The position numbers were made by a program, and so were the translations under genes. A stretch of DNA of 64,000 bases from Nocardia camponoti. GTDB taxonomy: Bacteria; Actinomycetota; Actinomycetes; Mycobacteriales; Mycobacteriaceae. Location: the NCBI RefSeq assembly GCF_014646135.1, contig NZ_BMMW01000001.1, forward strand, positions 1,712,072-1,776,071, in the 5' to 3' direction. Under the pieces are notes generated by a model, which was given only the letters and a program-made list of their open reading frames with translations, was not told the DNA's origin and made no database searches. Shown here piece by piece: positions 27,691-36,573 of the stretch (positions are counted from its first letter, which is position 1; the number at the start of each line of letters is the position of its first letter).

Positions 27691-27733
27691 GAAATAAAAA
27701 TGGCCACGGGTTTCGCTGGTGCGATCCGTGGCC
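27691..27733 (-). terminator. whiB7 leader attenuator (intrinsic terminator)
   Basis: On the minus strand GGCCACGG (27733-27726) pairs with CCGTGGCC (27709-27702) and is followed at once by ATTTTTATTTC, a proper U-tract. It sits 72 bases before the whiB7 start codon and 6 bases after the uORF stop, so transcription would end before whiB7 unless the hairpin is prevented. Confidence 0.88.
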
Positions 27734-27739
27734 AGGAGG

Positions 27740-28000
27740 TCAACTTTGTCGAGACCTGTACACAGTCGCTGGATGGACACGGAGGCGGATTTCGCCGGCA
27801 AACTCAAGAGCATTGCCGACGTTTGCTGCTGCCGGCGCCGCAACGGCGTTCGGCTGCCAACCCGCGTTGGGCTTGTCCAGATGGCGAATCGGAGTGAAAT
27901 CGACGCCGGACAGACCGGTCCCCTGCGGAGCGAGGACCCCCCGGGAGGCCGACATCACAAACGAAGCCATCTGGCTTGTTTTCACCGTTTGGGTGTTCAT
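27740..28000 (-). CDS. whiB7 leader uORF (regulatory peptide)
   Basis: An 86-codon frame beginning ATGAACACCCAAACG at 28000, preceded by GGAGGGAGG at ideal spacing, the best Shine-Dalgarno match in this region. The product (MNTQTVKTSQMASFVMSASR and onward) resembles no family that I recognise. It ends 6 bases before the attenuator stem. In mycobacteria and Streptomyces, translation of a uORF in the whiB7/wblC leader couples ribosome inhibition to read-through of the terminator. The position, the ribosome site and the lack of other content support the same mechanism here. The peptide itself may have no function. An alternative is that translation ends at a shorter frame not visible to me. Confidence 0.75.
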   Translation of the reverse strand: MNTQTVKTSQMASFVMSASRGVLAPQGTGLSGVDFTPIRHLDKPNAGWQPNAVAAPAAANVGNALEFAGEIRLRVHPATVYRSRQS

Positions 28001-28076
28001 TTCGACTGCCTCCCTCCTGAACTAGTGTGCGAATAGATCTTGGACGCACCGAGATCGCTCTCAGTGCGTGATGTCC

Positions 28077-28114
28077 ACCATAGGCAATGATCGAAACTCG
28101 AACAACTTATTTTT
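28077..28114 (-). promoter_or_regulatory. WhiB7-type promoter of the whiB7 leader
   Basis: Minus strand: -35 TTGTTC (28105-28100), a 17-bp spacer, then -10 TATGGT (28082-28077). Directly upstream of the -35 is AAAAATAAG (28114-28106), the AT-rich box expected for WhiB7 autoactivation. The AT-rich box includes the last Lys codon and the TAA stop of uvrD2. Transcription should begin near 28070, giving a leader of about 450 nt. Confidence 0.65.
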
Positions 28115-30269
28115 GACCTGCGGTTTTGCCGGAAGTTACGCGCAATCGCGATGCGACGATCGCGAGCACGTCGGCACCGTAGCTTTCAATCTTCTTCGGG
28201 CCGATGCCCGCGATCAACGCGAGCGCGGTGTCGTCGGTCGGTAGCTGTTCGGCGATGGCGTTGAGCGTGGTGTCGGTGAAAATGACGAATTCGCGCACCC
28301 GCAACGTTTCAGCTTTCTCGCTACGCCACTGGGTGAGCGCTTCGAGCAGCGTGGCGTCGAGTTCGGCTGGGCAGCGTCGGCAGCGGCCGAGCATCGTCGC
28401 GTAGGTGCCGATCAGCGGCTTGAGGCACACCCGACACAGCGGGCGTTTGCGTTCGTCGACCTTCGGGCCCTTCGCACTCGACGCGATCCGCGACGCGGGC
28501 GAATCGTCGGGGACGAGCCCGACGAGGAAACGCGACCTTCGGCGGTTGGCGCGCCCCCCTTCGGACCTGGCTAGCGCCCACGAGATCGTGAGGTGCTCGC
28601 GCGCCCGCGTGACGCCAACGTAGAACAGTCGCCGTTCTTCTTCGATCCCGCTTTCGCCCGAACCGCTGTTGTCACCAAGCGCGTGCTGAATCGGCAACAG
28701 TCCCTCGTTGACGCCAACAAGGAAAACCGCGTCCCACTCAAGGCCCTTCGCCGCGTGCAGCGACGCGAGCGTGACGCCGTCGACGGTCGGCGGGTGCTTG
28801 GCTTCGGCGCGAGTCGCCAATTCACGCAGGAGGCCGGTGAGGTCCATTTCGGGGTCGTGCCGAACGACTTCCTCGGTGAGCTGCACCAACGCGAGCAGCG
28901 ACGACCAGCGTTCCTTCGCCTGTGCGCCCGCTGGTTCTTCGGCGGTGAGCCCAACGGGGGCGAGCGCGGCCCGCACGAGCGTGATGAGTTCGGCCCCGCC
29001 GCGTGCGTCGTCGGGCAGGTCGTCGCGGTTGTCGACTTGCCGCAGCGCGGTCATCGCCTGCCGCACTTCCGGGCGCTGGAAAAACAGTTCACCGCCGCGT
29101 ACCTGGAACGCGATGCCGCGCTCAGTGAGCGCCTGTTCGAACGGTTCAGACTGCGCGTTGACGCGGTACAGCACCGCGATTTCGGACGCGGGCACGCCTT
29201 TCGCGATGAGTTTTTTGATCCGTCCAGCGACGGCCATCGCTTCGGCGGTGGGGTCGGCGTGCTCGGCGAATTCCGGTTCCGGCCCGTCAGGACGCTGGCC
29301 GATGAGCGCGAGTCGGGTGCCCGCGATGCGACCGCGCGCGGCCCCGATCACCCGGTTGGCCAGCGAAACCACCTGCGGCGTTGAGCGGTAGTCGCGTTCG
29401 AGTCGCACGACCGTCGCGTCGGGGAAGCGACGCGAGAAATCGAGCAGGTAGTTCGGCGTCGCACCCGTGAACGAGTAGATGGTCTGGTTGGCGTCGCCGA
29501 CGACGGTGAGGTCGTCGCGTTCGCCAAGCCACGCGTCGAGCACGCGCTGTTGCAGCGGCGTGACGTCCTGATATTCATCAACGACAAAGCTGCGATACCG
29601 CCCGCGAAACTCATCGGCGACCGACGGAAAGTCTTCCAACGCGGCGGCGGTGTGCAGGAGCAGGTCGGAGAAGTCGAGCAGCAAACCGTCGGCACTCGTC
29701 TTCGCTGACTCGTAACCGGCGTACACCTGGGCGACGCGAATCGGGTCGGCTGGCGCGTCGCGTTTGTACTTGTTCGCGCCGGCCGGGTAATCCTCGGGCG
29801 CGATCAGCATGGCTTTCGCCCACTCGATTTCGCTGAGCAAATCGCGGATCAGGTCGGTTGACGAGCCAAGCCCGGCGCGATGCGCGGCCTGGCCGACGAT
29901 CGGAAACTTGCTCTCAAGCAGCCGCCACGGCACATCGCCAACGACCTGCGGCCAGAAATACCGCAGCTGCCGCATCGCGGCGGAGTGGAACGTGCGCGCC
30001 TGCACCTGACCGGCCTCGCCACCGAGGCCCATCGCGCGCAGCCGTTCGCGCATCTCCCCCGCGGCGCGTGCGGTGAAGGTGACCGCGAGCACCTGATCGG
30101 CTTTGACGTGCCCATTGGCGACGAGATGCGCGATGCGGTGCGTGATGGTCCTCGTTTTGCCGGTGCCCGCGCCCGCGAGCACACAAACCGGGCCACGGGG
30201 AGCACGCACAGCGGCGGCCTGTTCAGGGTCGAGGGCGCTGAGATCGAGTGCGGGCACGCCGTCCATCAT
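28107..30269 (-). CDS. uvrD2: ATP-dependent DNA helicase UvrD2
   Basis: A 720-residue superfamily 1A 3'-5' helicase corresponding to Rv3198c. Motif I is [17 protein letters not shown] (GAGTGKT at 33-39), motif II is [17 protein letters not shown], motif III is [17 protein letters not shown], motif IV is [13 protein letters not shown], and motif V/VI is [18 protein letters not shown] and [15 protein letters not shown]. After the motor comes a tetracysteine module ([15 protein letters not shown]) and a C-terminal HRDC domain ([19 protein letters not shown]), the layout specific to mycobacterial UvrD2. I chose ATG 30269; ATG 30266 and TTG 30287 are alternatives. It is divergent from mycoredoxin, and its stop codon lies within the whiB7 promoter. 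Confidence 0.95.
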   Translation of the reverse strand: MMDGVPALDLSALDPEQAAAVRAPRGPVCVLAGAGTGKTRTITHRIAHLVANGHVKADQVLAVTFTARAAGEMRERLRAMGLGGEAGQVQARTFHSAAMRQLRYFWPQVVGDVPWRLLESKFPIVGQAAHRAGLGSSTDLIRDLLSEIEWAKAMLIAPEDYPAGANKYKRDAPADPIRVAQVYAGYESAKTSADGLLLDFSDLLLHTAAALEDFPSVADEFRGRYRSFVVDEYQDVTPLQQRVLDAWLGERDDLTVVGDANQTIYSFTGATPNYLLDFSRRFPDATVVRLERDYRSTPQVVSLANRVIGAARGRIAGTRLALIGQRPDGPEPEFAEHADPTAEAMAVAGRIKKLIAKGVPASEIAVLYRVNAQSEPFEQALTERGIAFQVRGGELFFQRPEVRQAMTALRQVDNRDDLPDDARGGAELITLVRAALAPVGLTAEEPAGAQAKERWSSLLALVQLTEEVVRHDPEMDLTGLLRELATRAEAKHPPTVDGVTLASLHAAKGLEWDAVFLVGVNEGLLPIQHALGDNSGSGESGIEEERRLFYVGVTRAREHLTISWALARSEGGRANRRRSRFLVGLVPDDSPASRIASSAKGPKVDERKRPLCRVCLKPLIGTYATMLGRCRRCPAELDATLLEALTQWRSEKAETLRVREFVIFTDTTLNAIAEQLPTDDTALALIAGIGPKKIESYGADVLAIVASRLRVTSGKTAGQK

Positions 30270-30332
30270 GACAGCGACCCCCGACAACTAGCCCGCCGGA
30301 ACATCGCGACCGCCCCCAACGTTGCACATGCC

Positions 30333-30590
30333 GTGACTGACAAAACACCCGATCTGACGATGTACTCCACCACCTGGTGCGGCTACTGCCGCAGGCTCAA
30401 GACCCAGCTTGACGAAGCAGGCATCACCTACCAGGTGATTGATATTGAAGACGACCCGGCCGCCGCCGAGTTCGTCGGCAAGGTCAACGGTGGCAATCAC
30501 GTGGTGCCGACGGTCAAGTTCCGCGACGGCTCGACGGCAACCAACCCGTCGCTCGCCGCGGTGAAGAAGGCGCTCGCCGAAGCTAACTAG
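30333..30590 (+). CDS. mrx1: Mycoredoxin-1 (mycothiol-dependent glutaredoxin-like)
   Basis: An 85-residue thioredoxin-fold protein corresponding to Rv3198A. It reduces mycothiol mixed disulfides using mycothiol in place of glutathione. The redox motif is TTWCGYCRRLK (Cys16, Cys19), the cis-proline segment is HVVPTVKFRDG, and the end is NPSLAAVKKALAEAN. The start is GTG 30333 (MTDKTPDLTMYSTTW). It is transcribed away from uvrD2 with 63 bp between the starts and overlaps the convergent nudC stop by eight bases. Confidence 0.93.
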   Translation: MTDKTPDLTMYSTTWCGYCRRLKTQLDEAGITYQVIDIEDDPAAAEFVGKVNGGNHVVPTVKFRDGSTATNPSLAAVKKALAEAN

Positions 30591-31479
30591 CTTCAGCCCA
30601 CGACTCAATAATGGTGCGCGCGATCGAGATTGAGCCGGGCACCAGCAGTCGAGTGCTGTCGTTGGCCGCCGTCGACCAGTCGCCGTCGGCCAACGCCGCC
30701 CGCACCTCAGCGCGGGTGAACCAGTGCGCTTCCTCGATCTCGCCGTCCGAGAAAACCAGTTCTTGGGCCGGGTCGCCGACCGCGCTGAACCCGACCATCA
30801 GCGAGCGCGGGAACGGCCACGGTTGGCTGCCGAGGTAGTTGATGTCGTGCACGTCGACGCCCACTTCTTCCAGCACCTCGCGTTCCACGCAGCGCTCAAG
30901 CGATTCGCCGACCTCGACGAAGCCGGCAAGCAGCGAGAACATTTTCGGCGGCCAGCTGTGCTGACGGGCCAGTAGCACGCGATCGGCACCGTCGCTGACC
31001 AGGCAAATGACTGCCGGGTCGATACGCGGGAAGTCTTCGACGCCGTCGGCGGTGAGCCGCGACCACCCGCCGCGCCCGGGCGTTGTCGCCGTTCCGTCCG
31101 CGCCGTGGAAACTGGAACGGTCGTGCCAGTTCAGCAGGGCGTATGCGGTGGAAACCAGGTCGGCGGTGAAGTCGTCGGTCGCGCCGAGCGCGCGGAGGTC
31201 GCGCAGCGTGCCGGTGAGCTCAGCTGAGCGAGCGGCCCAAAGGTGCGCACCATCGGCTTCGCCGACGAAAACCGCTGCGGCGCTTGTGGTTTCCGCGAAA
31301 CTCACAGCCGGGTCGAGCACCACTTTGCCGTCTTCCACCCGCACCCGACCGCGCGAGTCGACGAGCAGAATCTTGGCTTTGCCCCACCCTTGCCGCAGTG
31401 TGTCGGGATCGAGGCGAGCATGTTCTGCCCGGTCAATCGTGGAACGCGACAGTACGGGAACGTCCTTTAGCCGGAACAC
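30583..31479 (-). CDS. nudC: NAD+ diphosphatase NudC (Nudix hydrolase)
   Basis: A 298-residue enzyme corresponding to Rv3199c. It hydrolyses NAD(H) to NMN(H) and AMP, and relatives remove NAD caps from RNA. The Nudix box is complete (GFVEVGESLERCVEREVLEE followed by VGV), and the NudC-specific SQPWPFPRSLMVGF motif follows it. The N-terminal domain leads to LLNWHDRSSFHGADG, where enterobacterial NudC carries a four-cysteine zinc ribbon. Here no cysteines occur in that stretch; the only two in the protein are in VICLVSD and LERCVERE. The start is GTG 31479. It overlaps the convergent mycoredoxin gene by eight bases and is followed in the same direction by the gap to uvrD2. Confidence 0.92.
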   Translation of the reverse strand: MFRLKDVPVLSRSTIDRAEHARLDPDTLRQGWGKAKILLVDSRGRVRVEDGKVVLDPAVSFAETTSAAAVFVGEADGAHLWAARSAELTGTLRDLRALGATDDFTADLVSTAYALLNWHDRSSFHGADGTATTPGRGGWSRLTADGVEDFPRIDPAVICLVSDGADRVLLARQHSWPPKMFSLLAGFVEVGESLERCVEREVLEEVGVDVHDINYLGSQPWPFPRSLMVGFSAVGDPAQELVFSDGEIEEAHWFTRAEVRAALADGDWSTAANDSTRLLVPGSISIARTIIESWAEAS

Positions 31480-31506
31480 GATTGCATGGTAACCGCCGGA
31501 TGCGCG

Positions 31507-32562
31507 CTACTTCCCGCTGCGGCGGATGTAGAGCAATTTGTCGTTGGCATCGAGGGCGTCGACCTCGGGCTCGCCGACCCGAATCAGGACGCCGTCGCGG
31601 ACGACGCCGAGCACGATGTCGCTGAGGTGACGCGGTGAGCCACCAACTTCACCCGGTTCCACCTCGCGTTCGGCGACGGCGAAGCCTTCTTCCGGGGTGA
31701 GGAGGTCTTCCATGATCTCGACGACGGTTGGCGTCGCGGTCGCGATACCGAGCAGTCGACCTGCGGTTTCGGACGAAACGACCACTGAATTCGCGCCGGA
31801 TTGTCGCGCGAGGTGGGTGTTTTCCGCTTCGCGAATGCCGACGACGATCTTGGCGACCGGGTTCAGTTCGCGCGCGCTCAGCGTGACAAGCACGGCGGTG
31901 TCGTCGCGGTTGGTCGCGACGACCACCGCTGACGCGCGCTGCACGCCAGCGAGTCGCAGCACATCGGACTTCGTCGCCGAGCCGTGCACAGTGACCAGCC
32001 CGACGGCGGCGGCGGCCTCAAGCACGATGGGGTCGGTGTCGACAACGACGATGTCGGATTTCTTCATCCCGTCACCGAGCATCGCGTCGATCGCGGTGCG
32101 GCCCTTGGTGCCGTATCCGACGACCACGGTGTGATTGCGCACGGTGTGCCTCCATCGCTGAATTTTGAACGCTTGCCGCGACCGTTCGGTGAGCACACTG
32201 AGGGTGGTGCCGACCAACACGATCAAAAACAGGATGCGCAGTGGGGTGATGACGACGATGTTGACCAGGCGCGCTTCCGGCGTGACCGGCGCGATGTCGC
32301 CATAGCCGGTTGTCGAAAGCGAAACGGTCGCATAGTAAAACGCGTCGAGGAAGCTGAGCGGGTTGCCGGTGTTGTCGTGGTAACCGTCGCGCCCGATATA
32401 GACGACGAACGCCGCGGCGAAAAGAAGGAAGACCGCGAAAAGTACTCGTCGCGTGAGGGAAATCCACGGACTCATTTGCGTTGCCGGAATTCGCAGCATT
32501 CCGACCAGCGCGTAGTCAGGACTCGTACTTAGCCCGACTTGGTCACGCCCAGCACCGAACAT
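31507..32562 (-). CDS. Potassium channel with RCK/TrkA-N domain
   Basis: A 351-residue channel subunit corresponding to Rv3200c. Two membrane helices (about residues 38-57 and 100-122) flank the pore loop with the K+ selectivity filter STTGYGD (TTGYGD at 84-89). A cytoplasmic TrkA-N/RCK domain begins at NHTVVVGYGTKGRTAIDAML, a Rossmann fold that binds nucleotide, with the acidic strand end VVVDTDPIVLE. A TrkA-C-like tail follows (GVVRDGVLIRVGEPEV). The start is ATG 32562 after GAAGGAGGGGAG, a very strong ribosome site. It lies downstream of adnB in the same direction with a 30-bp gap and may be read from the same transcript. Confidence 0.93.
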   Translation of the reverse strand: MFGAGRDQVGLSTSPDYALVGMLRIPATQMSPWISLTRRVLFAVFLLFAAAFVVYIGRDGYHDNTGNPLSFLDAFYYATVSLSTTGYGDIAPVTPEARLVNIVVITPLRILFLIVLVGTTLSVLTERSRQAFKIQRWRHTVRNHTVVVGYGTKGRTAIDAMLGDGMKKSDIVVVDTDPIVLEAAAAVGLVTVHGSATKSDVLRLAGVQRASAVVVATNRDDTAVLVTLSARELNPVAKIVVGIREAENTHLARQSGANSVVVSSETAGRLLGIATATPTVVEIMEDLLTPEEGFAVAEREVEPGEVGGSPRHLSDIVLGVVRDGVLIRVGEPEVDALDANDKLLYIRRSGK

Positions 32563-32592
32563 CTCCCCTCCTTCATCTGTGGTGTGGTCACT

Positions 32593-35500
32593 CTAGCTTT
32601 CCCCTATGACAGGTGACTCGGGTGCGGCGTCGAGGATCAGTCGCGCTAGCTCGGCTGGGCCAGCCAGGTTGGTCGGTGCGATCGTGCGACCCGTGCGCAC
32701 ATAATGGAATGCCGCCGAAACCCGTTGCAGCACAGTGTCTTCGGTTTCGCCCGTGCGGGCGGCCATGAGTCGAGCCCAGGCGACGCGGTAGACGGCGAGC
32801 TGCATCGCGACAGCGGCGACGTCGGCTGGGCCGGGCTCCGCGCCGGTTTTCCAGTCGACAACGATCCAGCCGCCGCCGGGTTCGGCGAAGACGGCGTCGA
32901 TGCGTCCGCGAATCACCGTGCCCGCGATGCTCGTCTCAAACGGCACTTCGACGTCGATGGGATTGCGGTGCGCCCACGGTGACCGCCGGAACGCCGATTG
33001 CATCGCGGCCAGCTCCGCTTCGGCGCGGCCCTGCGGCCCGCCCGCGTCGGCCGCACCGGGGAGTTCGTCGACACCGAGCAGGCCCTCGGTGCCGTACCAG
33101 GATTGGACCCACGCGTGAAAAGCGGTGCCGCGCCGCGCCATTGGGTTCGGCGGGTACGGGAGGGGACGGCGGAGCCGGGCGGCGAGGCGGTCGGGGTCGG
33201 CGCGCAGTTCGACGAGGGCGGTCGCGGGGAGTTGCGCGGGCAGTTCGACGCGCTGGTCGGCTTGGGTTGCCGCGGTGAACTCGGCGAGGAGGGCGTCGAC
33301 GTCGGAGGCCCAGCCGTCGGGGTCGTCGGCGATTGGGTCGTCAGCAGTTGAGCGGTCGGCCATCGGGTCGTCAGTGAGGGGATCGTCGCCAGTTGCATCA
33401 TCGCCAGTGAGGTCGTCGCCAGCGAGCCTATCCGGGCTAGAAACGGTGGCGGGATCGCTTGGGGTAGGCGCCTCGGCGGCGGCTTGCGGGGTTGCATCCG
33501 ATCCGGGCCTAGTTGTCGCCGGGGCAGCGATGAGGTCGTCGGCGTTACCTGTCGACTTCGGGGGGCGCTTGCGTTGTTCGGTGCGTAGCCGGTCGAGGGC
33601 CTCGGCTACCAAGCGCGCGCCTGCCTCGATGGGGTCGCGGCGGTCGCCCAGGGGGTCGCGCGGCCACAGGGCCGTTGCCGGGTTGTCGGCGAACGGGTTG
33701 GGGGTTTCGGGCGGCGGCGGGTCGTCCCAGCGGACGATCGTCGCGATCGTTGGGTCAGCGTCGACGGCGGCGCGCAGGTCTAGCAGGAACTCCGACGGGC
33801 CCTTCGGACTCGCGCCCGTCTCGGCCCAGTGAAAGCCCGAAACAAGCAGTACCCGTTCGGTTCTCGTCAGGGCGACGTAGAACAGGCGGCGTTCCTCGTC
33901 GAGTCGGCGGAACTTTAGTGCGTCGCGGTGTCGGTTGATCGCGCGTTCCAGCTCGGCGCGGTCGCTGACTTCGCTCAGGTCGAGCACCGGCACACCCTCG
34001 GCGGCGGCGTCGGGTTGGGCGCGGTCGCCACGCAACGACGTCGGCAATTCGGCCATCGCGCCGAGCCAGGTGGTCGTCGCGGTGCCGGACGGGAACACCG
34101 ACGCGCTCACGTGCGGGACCGCGACGACCTCCCATTCGAGGCCCTTCGCCGCGTGCACGGTGAGGATCTGGACGCGGTCACGCGCGACCTCGACTTCGCC
34201 TGGCTCAAGCCCGTTTTCGACGTCTTCGGCGGCGGTGAGGAACGCGAGAAGGCCAGCGAGCGTGCCCCTGCCGTCGGCCGCGTAACTGGCGACGACCTCG
34301 GCGAACGCGTCGAGATGTTCTCGGCCCGCGCCCGCGCCCGCGATGGCCCGTCGCGCCTGGGTTTCGACGCCAACGCCGATGGTGCGTTCCACGTCGGCGA
34401 CGAGTTCGACGAGGGGTTGTCCGCTGCGTTCACGCAGGCTCGCCAATTCGGCACCGAGCGCTTCGATGCGGGCGAAACCTGCCTCCGAATAGTCTTGTTG
34501 CGGACCGGGATCGGCGATGGCGTCGGCGAGCCCGGCCTGTTCGGCGGGCTCGGGCGCGACGTCACGCAAGGCGGTCGCGAGACTTGCCGCGTCGGTGATG
34601 GCATCGGTGGTATCACCGCCCATCCTGCCGATCGACAGCGCGCGGGCGCGACGAGCGAGCGCGGCGAGGTCGGCGACACCGATGCGCCAGCGGGCGCCGG
34701 TGAGGATGCGAATCGCCGCGCTGCCGGTGCCGGGTTCGGCGATCAGCCGGAGCGTGGCGACGACGTCGGCCACCTCGGGTGTCGCGAGCAGGCCGCCGAG
34801 GCCGACGATTTCGACCGGAAGTCCCCGCTCGCGTAGCGCTTCGGCGAGCGGCGCGGCGTCGGCATTGCGACGGATGAGGACGGCGGAAGTAGGTGGCGGC
34901 AGCTCGGCTTCCCGATGCTTGGCCCACTGTCCTGCGATGCGCTCAGCGACCCAATCCCGTTCGACCGCAACGGTTTCTAGCAGCGCGAGTTCGACAGTGC
35001 CGGGTTCGGCATTTGGTTTGGCGCGCAGCGCATCGACCGTCGCGCCGCCACCAGCCCGCGCTCGCTCACGCAGCGGATCGGCCACCAGATTCGCGAGGGC
35101 GAGCGCTTCGGGCGGATTCCGCCAACTGGTGAGGAGCGGAAGAGTTGGCGCGGGGACGCCGGGCTCGACGGGAAAGTCAGTGGCGAACCGAGGAAGGTTC
35201 GCCGCCGACGCCCCGCGCCACCCGTAAATCGACTGCATGGGATCGCCAACGGCGGTGACGGCGAGCGCGCGGACACGAGCTTTCCCGCGCGCCCCGGACT
35301 CGTTCGCGGCAGGAGCTCCGGGACTTGCGGCAGCGCCCCCCTCGCGCGGGCCACTCGCCGCAGCACCCGCGCGCGGCCCACTCCCCGCAACACCCTCGCG
35401 CGCGCCACTCCCCACGGCAGCCTCGTGCGCGCCACTCGCGACAGCACCCTCGTGCGCGCCACTCGCGACAGCACCCTCGTGCGCGCCACTCGCCGCAGCA

Positions 35501-36573
35501 CCTTCGGCCGGACCACCCCCGCCCGGGCCACTTGCCACGTGGGCTCGTCGCAGGTCGCCGGCGAGGTCAGGCGCACTGTGCGGCGGCGAAAGACTCTCCG
35601 CGTTAGCCCGTCGTAGGTCGCCGTCGAATGGACCGTCCGCTGCGGGCTCATTGACCGAAATCGCACTGCCGCCGCCAAAGAGGGCCGACAGCAGCACTCG
35701 TTGGGCGTGGCCCGTGTCCTGGTACTCGTCTAGCAAAACCAAGGCGAAGCGGGCGCGTTCGGCCGCCGCCACTTCGGGATGTTCCACCGCGAGGCGTGCA
35801 GCTAGGGACATTTGCGAGCCGAAATCTAGTGCGCCACGGCGATATAACGCTTCGGCGAGCTGACCTACCAACGGCAGCAACGCGACTCGTTCGCGCTGCG
35901 CGTTGACGATGTCCATCAACTTCTGGCTCGGGCCGCCCCGCTGACGTGGGCCTGGCGGCAACGAGAAGACCAGCTTCTCCAATTCGGCATGCGCGTCAGC
36001 CAGTTGGGCCGGTTCGACCAGGTGCTCAGCGAGCTGACCTGCCAACGCGAGCACCGCCTCGGTCACCGAAAGGGGCGAACGCTCAGTTTCCAGGTCGCCG
36101 TCCCACGACCGAACGACCTCGTGCGCGAGCTGCCACAGTTGTGTCTGTGTGAGCAGCGCCGCCGACGGCTCGACCGGCAACAACAGTCCGTGCGCGGTGA
36201 GCAGCCGACCCGCGTACGAGTGGTACGTGCTGATCTCCGGTTCAGCTCCGACGATGCGGGTGCGCAACGCGCCACTGGGGTCGATCGCGCGCAACAGCGG
36301 TGCGCCCGACAGCCGCGAAAGGCGCGTGCGAATGCGAGAAGTCAACTGCTGCGCGGCTTTTCGCGTGAACGTCAACCCAAGCACTTCGTCCGGGCTTACC
36401 AGTTCGTTGGCAACCATCCACACCACGCGCGCGGCCATCGTCTCCGTTTTGCCCGCCCCAGCGCCCGCGACAACGAGCGTCGGCCCGACAGGTGCGGCGA
36501 TGACGGCCGCCTGTTCGTCGGTCGGCGGCGGGAGGCCGAGTGCGTCGGCCAGTTCTTGTGGGGTGACTTTCAT
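32593..36573 (-). CDS. adnB: AdnB helicase-nuclease subunit, enlarged
   Basis: A 1326-residue subunit of the AdnAB motor-nuclease that resects DNA double-strand breaks; it corresponds to Rv3201c (about 1100 residues). The helicase has motif I VVAGAGAGKTETMAARVV, motif II LLDEYQDTGHAQRVLL, motif III VTAVGDPMQSIYGWRGASAA, and late motifs [18 protein letters not shown] and RRLFYVALTRTERVLL. The C-terminal RecB-like nuclease is intact: GTAFHAWVQSWYG, VIRGRIDAVFAE and GGWIVVDWKTGAEPG. Two extra disordered segments explain the size: a repeat-rich insertion between motifs II and III (35280-35665) and an Asp-rich stretch (33290-33560). Its ATG overlaps the adnA stop as ATGA, so translation is coupled. 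Confidence 0.95.
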   Translation of the reverse strand: MKVTPQELADALGLPPPTDEQAAVIAAPVGPTLVVAGAGAGKTETMAARVVWMVANELVSPDEVLGLTFTRKAAQQLTSRIRTRLSRLSGAPLLRAIDPSGALRTRIVGAEPEISTYHSYAGRLLTAHGLLLPVEPSAALLTQTQLWQLAHEVVRSWDGDLETERSPLSVTEAVLALAGQLAEHLVEPAQLADAHAELEKLVFSLPPGPRQRGGPSQKLMDIVNAQRERVALLPLVGQLAEALYRRGALDFGSQMSLAARLAVEHPEVAAAERARFALVLLDEYQDTGHAQRVLLSALFGGGSAISVNEPAADGPFDGDLRRANAESLSPPHSAPDLAGDLRRAHVASGPGGGGPAEGAAASGAHEGAVASGAHEGAVASGAHEAAVGSGAREGVAGSGPRAGAAASGPREGGAAASPGAPAANESGARGKARVRALAVTAVGDPMQSIYGWRGASAANLPRFATDFPVEPGVPAPTLPLLTSWRNPPEALALANLVADPLRERARAGGGATVDALRAKPNAEPGTVELALLETVAVERDWVAERIAGQWAKHREAELPPPTSAVLIRRNADAAPLAEALRERGLPVEIVGLGGLLATPEVADVVATLRLIAEPGTGSAAIRILTGARWRIGVADLAALARRARALSIGRMGGDTTDAITDAASLATALRDVAPEPAEQAGLADAIADPGPQQDYSEAGFARIEALGAELASLRERSGQPLVELVADVERTIGVGVETQARRAIAGAGAGREHLDAFAEVVASYAADGRGTLAGLLAFLTAAEDVENGLEPGEVEVARDRVQILTVHAAKGLEWEVVAVPHVSASVFPSGTATTTWLGAMAELPTSLRGDRAQPDAAAEGVPVLDLSEVSDRAELERAINRHRDALKFRRLDEERRLFYVALTRTERVLLVSGFHWAETGASPKGPSEFLLDLRAAVDADPTIATIVRWDDPPPPETPNPFADNPATALWPRDPLGDRRDPIEAGARLVAEALDRLRTEQRKRPPKSTGNADDLIAAPATTRPGSDATPQAAAEAPTPSDPATVSSPDRLAGDDLTGDDATGDDPLTDDPMADRSTADDPIADDPDGWASDVDALLAEFTAATQADQRVELPAQLPATALVELRADPDRLAARLRRPLPYPPNPMARRGTAFHAWVQSWYGTEGLLGVDELPGAADAGGPQGRAEAELAAMQSAFRRSPWAHRNPIDVEVPFETSIAGTVIRGRIDAVFAEPGGGWIVVDWKTGAEPGPADVAAVAMQLAVYRVAWARLMAARTGETEDTVLQRVSAAFHYVRTGRTIAPTNLAGPAELARLILDAAPESPVIGES
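35280..35665 (-). repeat. Repeat-rich insertion in adnB between helicase motifs II and III
   Basis: Encodes about 128 Gly/Ala/Ser-rich residues. Six consecutive 9-residue units of the type SGAHEGAVA, drifting to SGPREGGAA, are read from a 27-bp repeat; copies starting at 35421, 35448 and 35475 are almost identical in DNA. A second short repeat, GDLRRA, occurs upstream in the protein. All lengths keep the frame. Confidence 0.85.
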
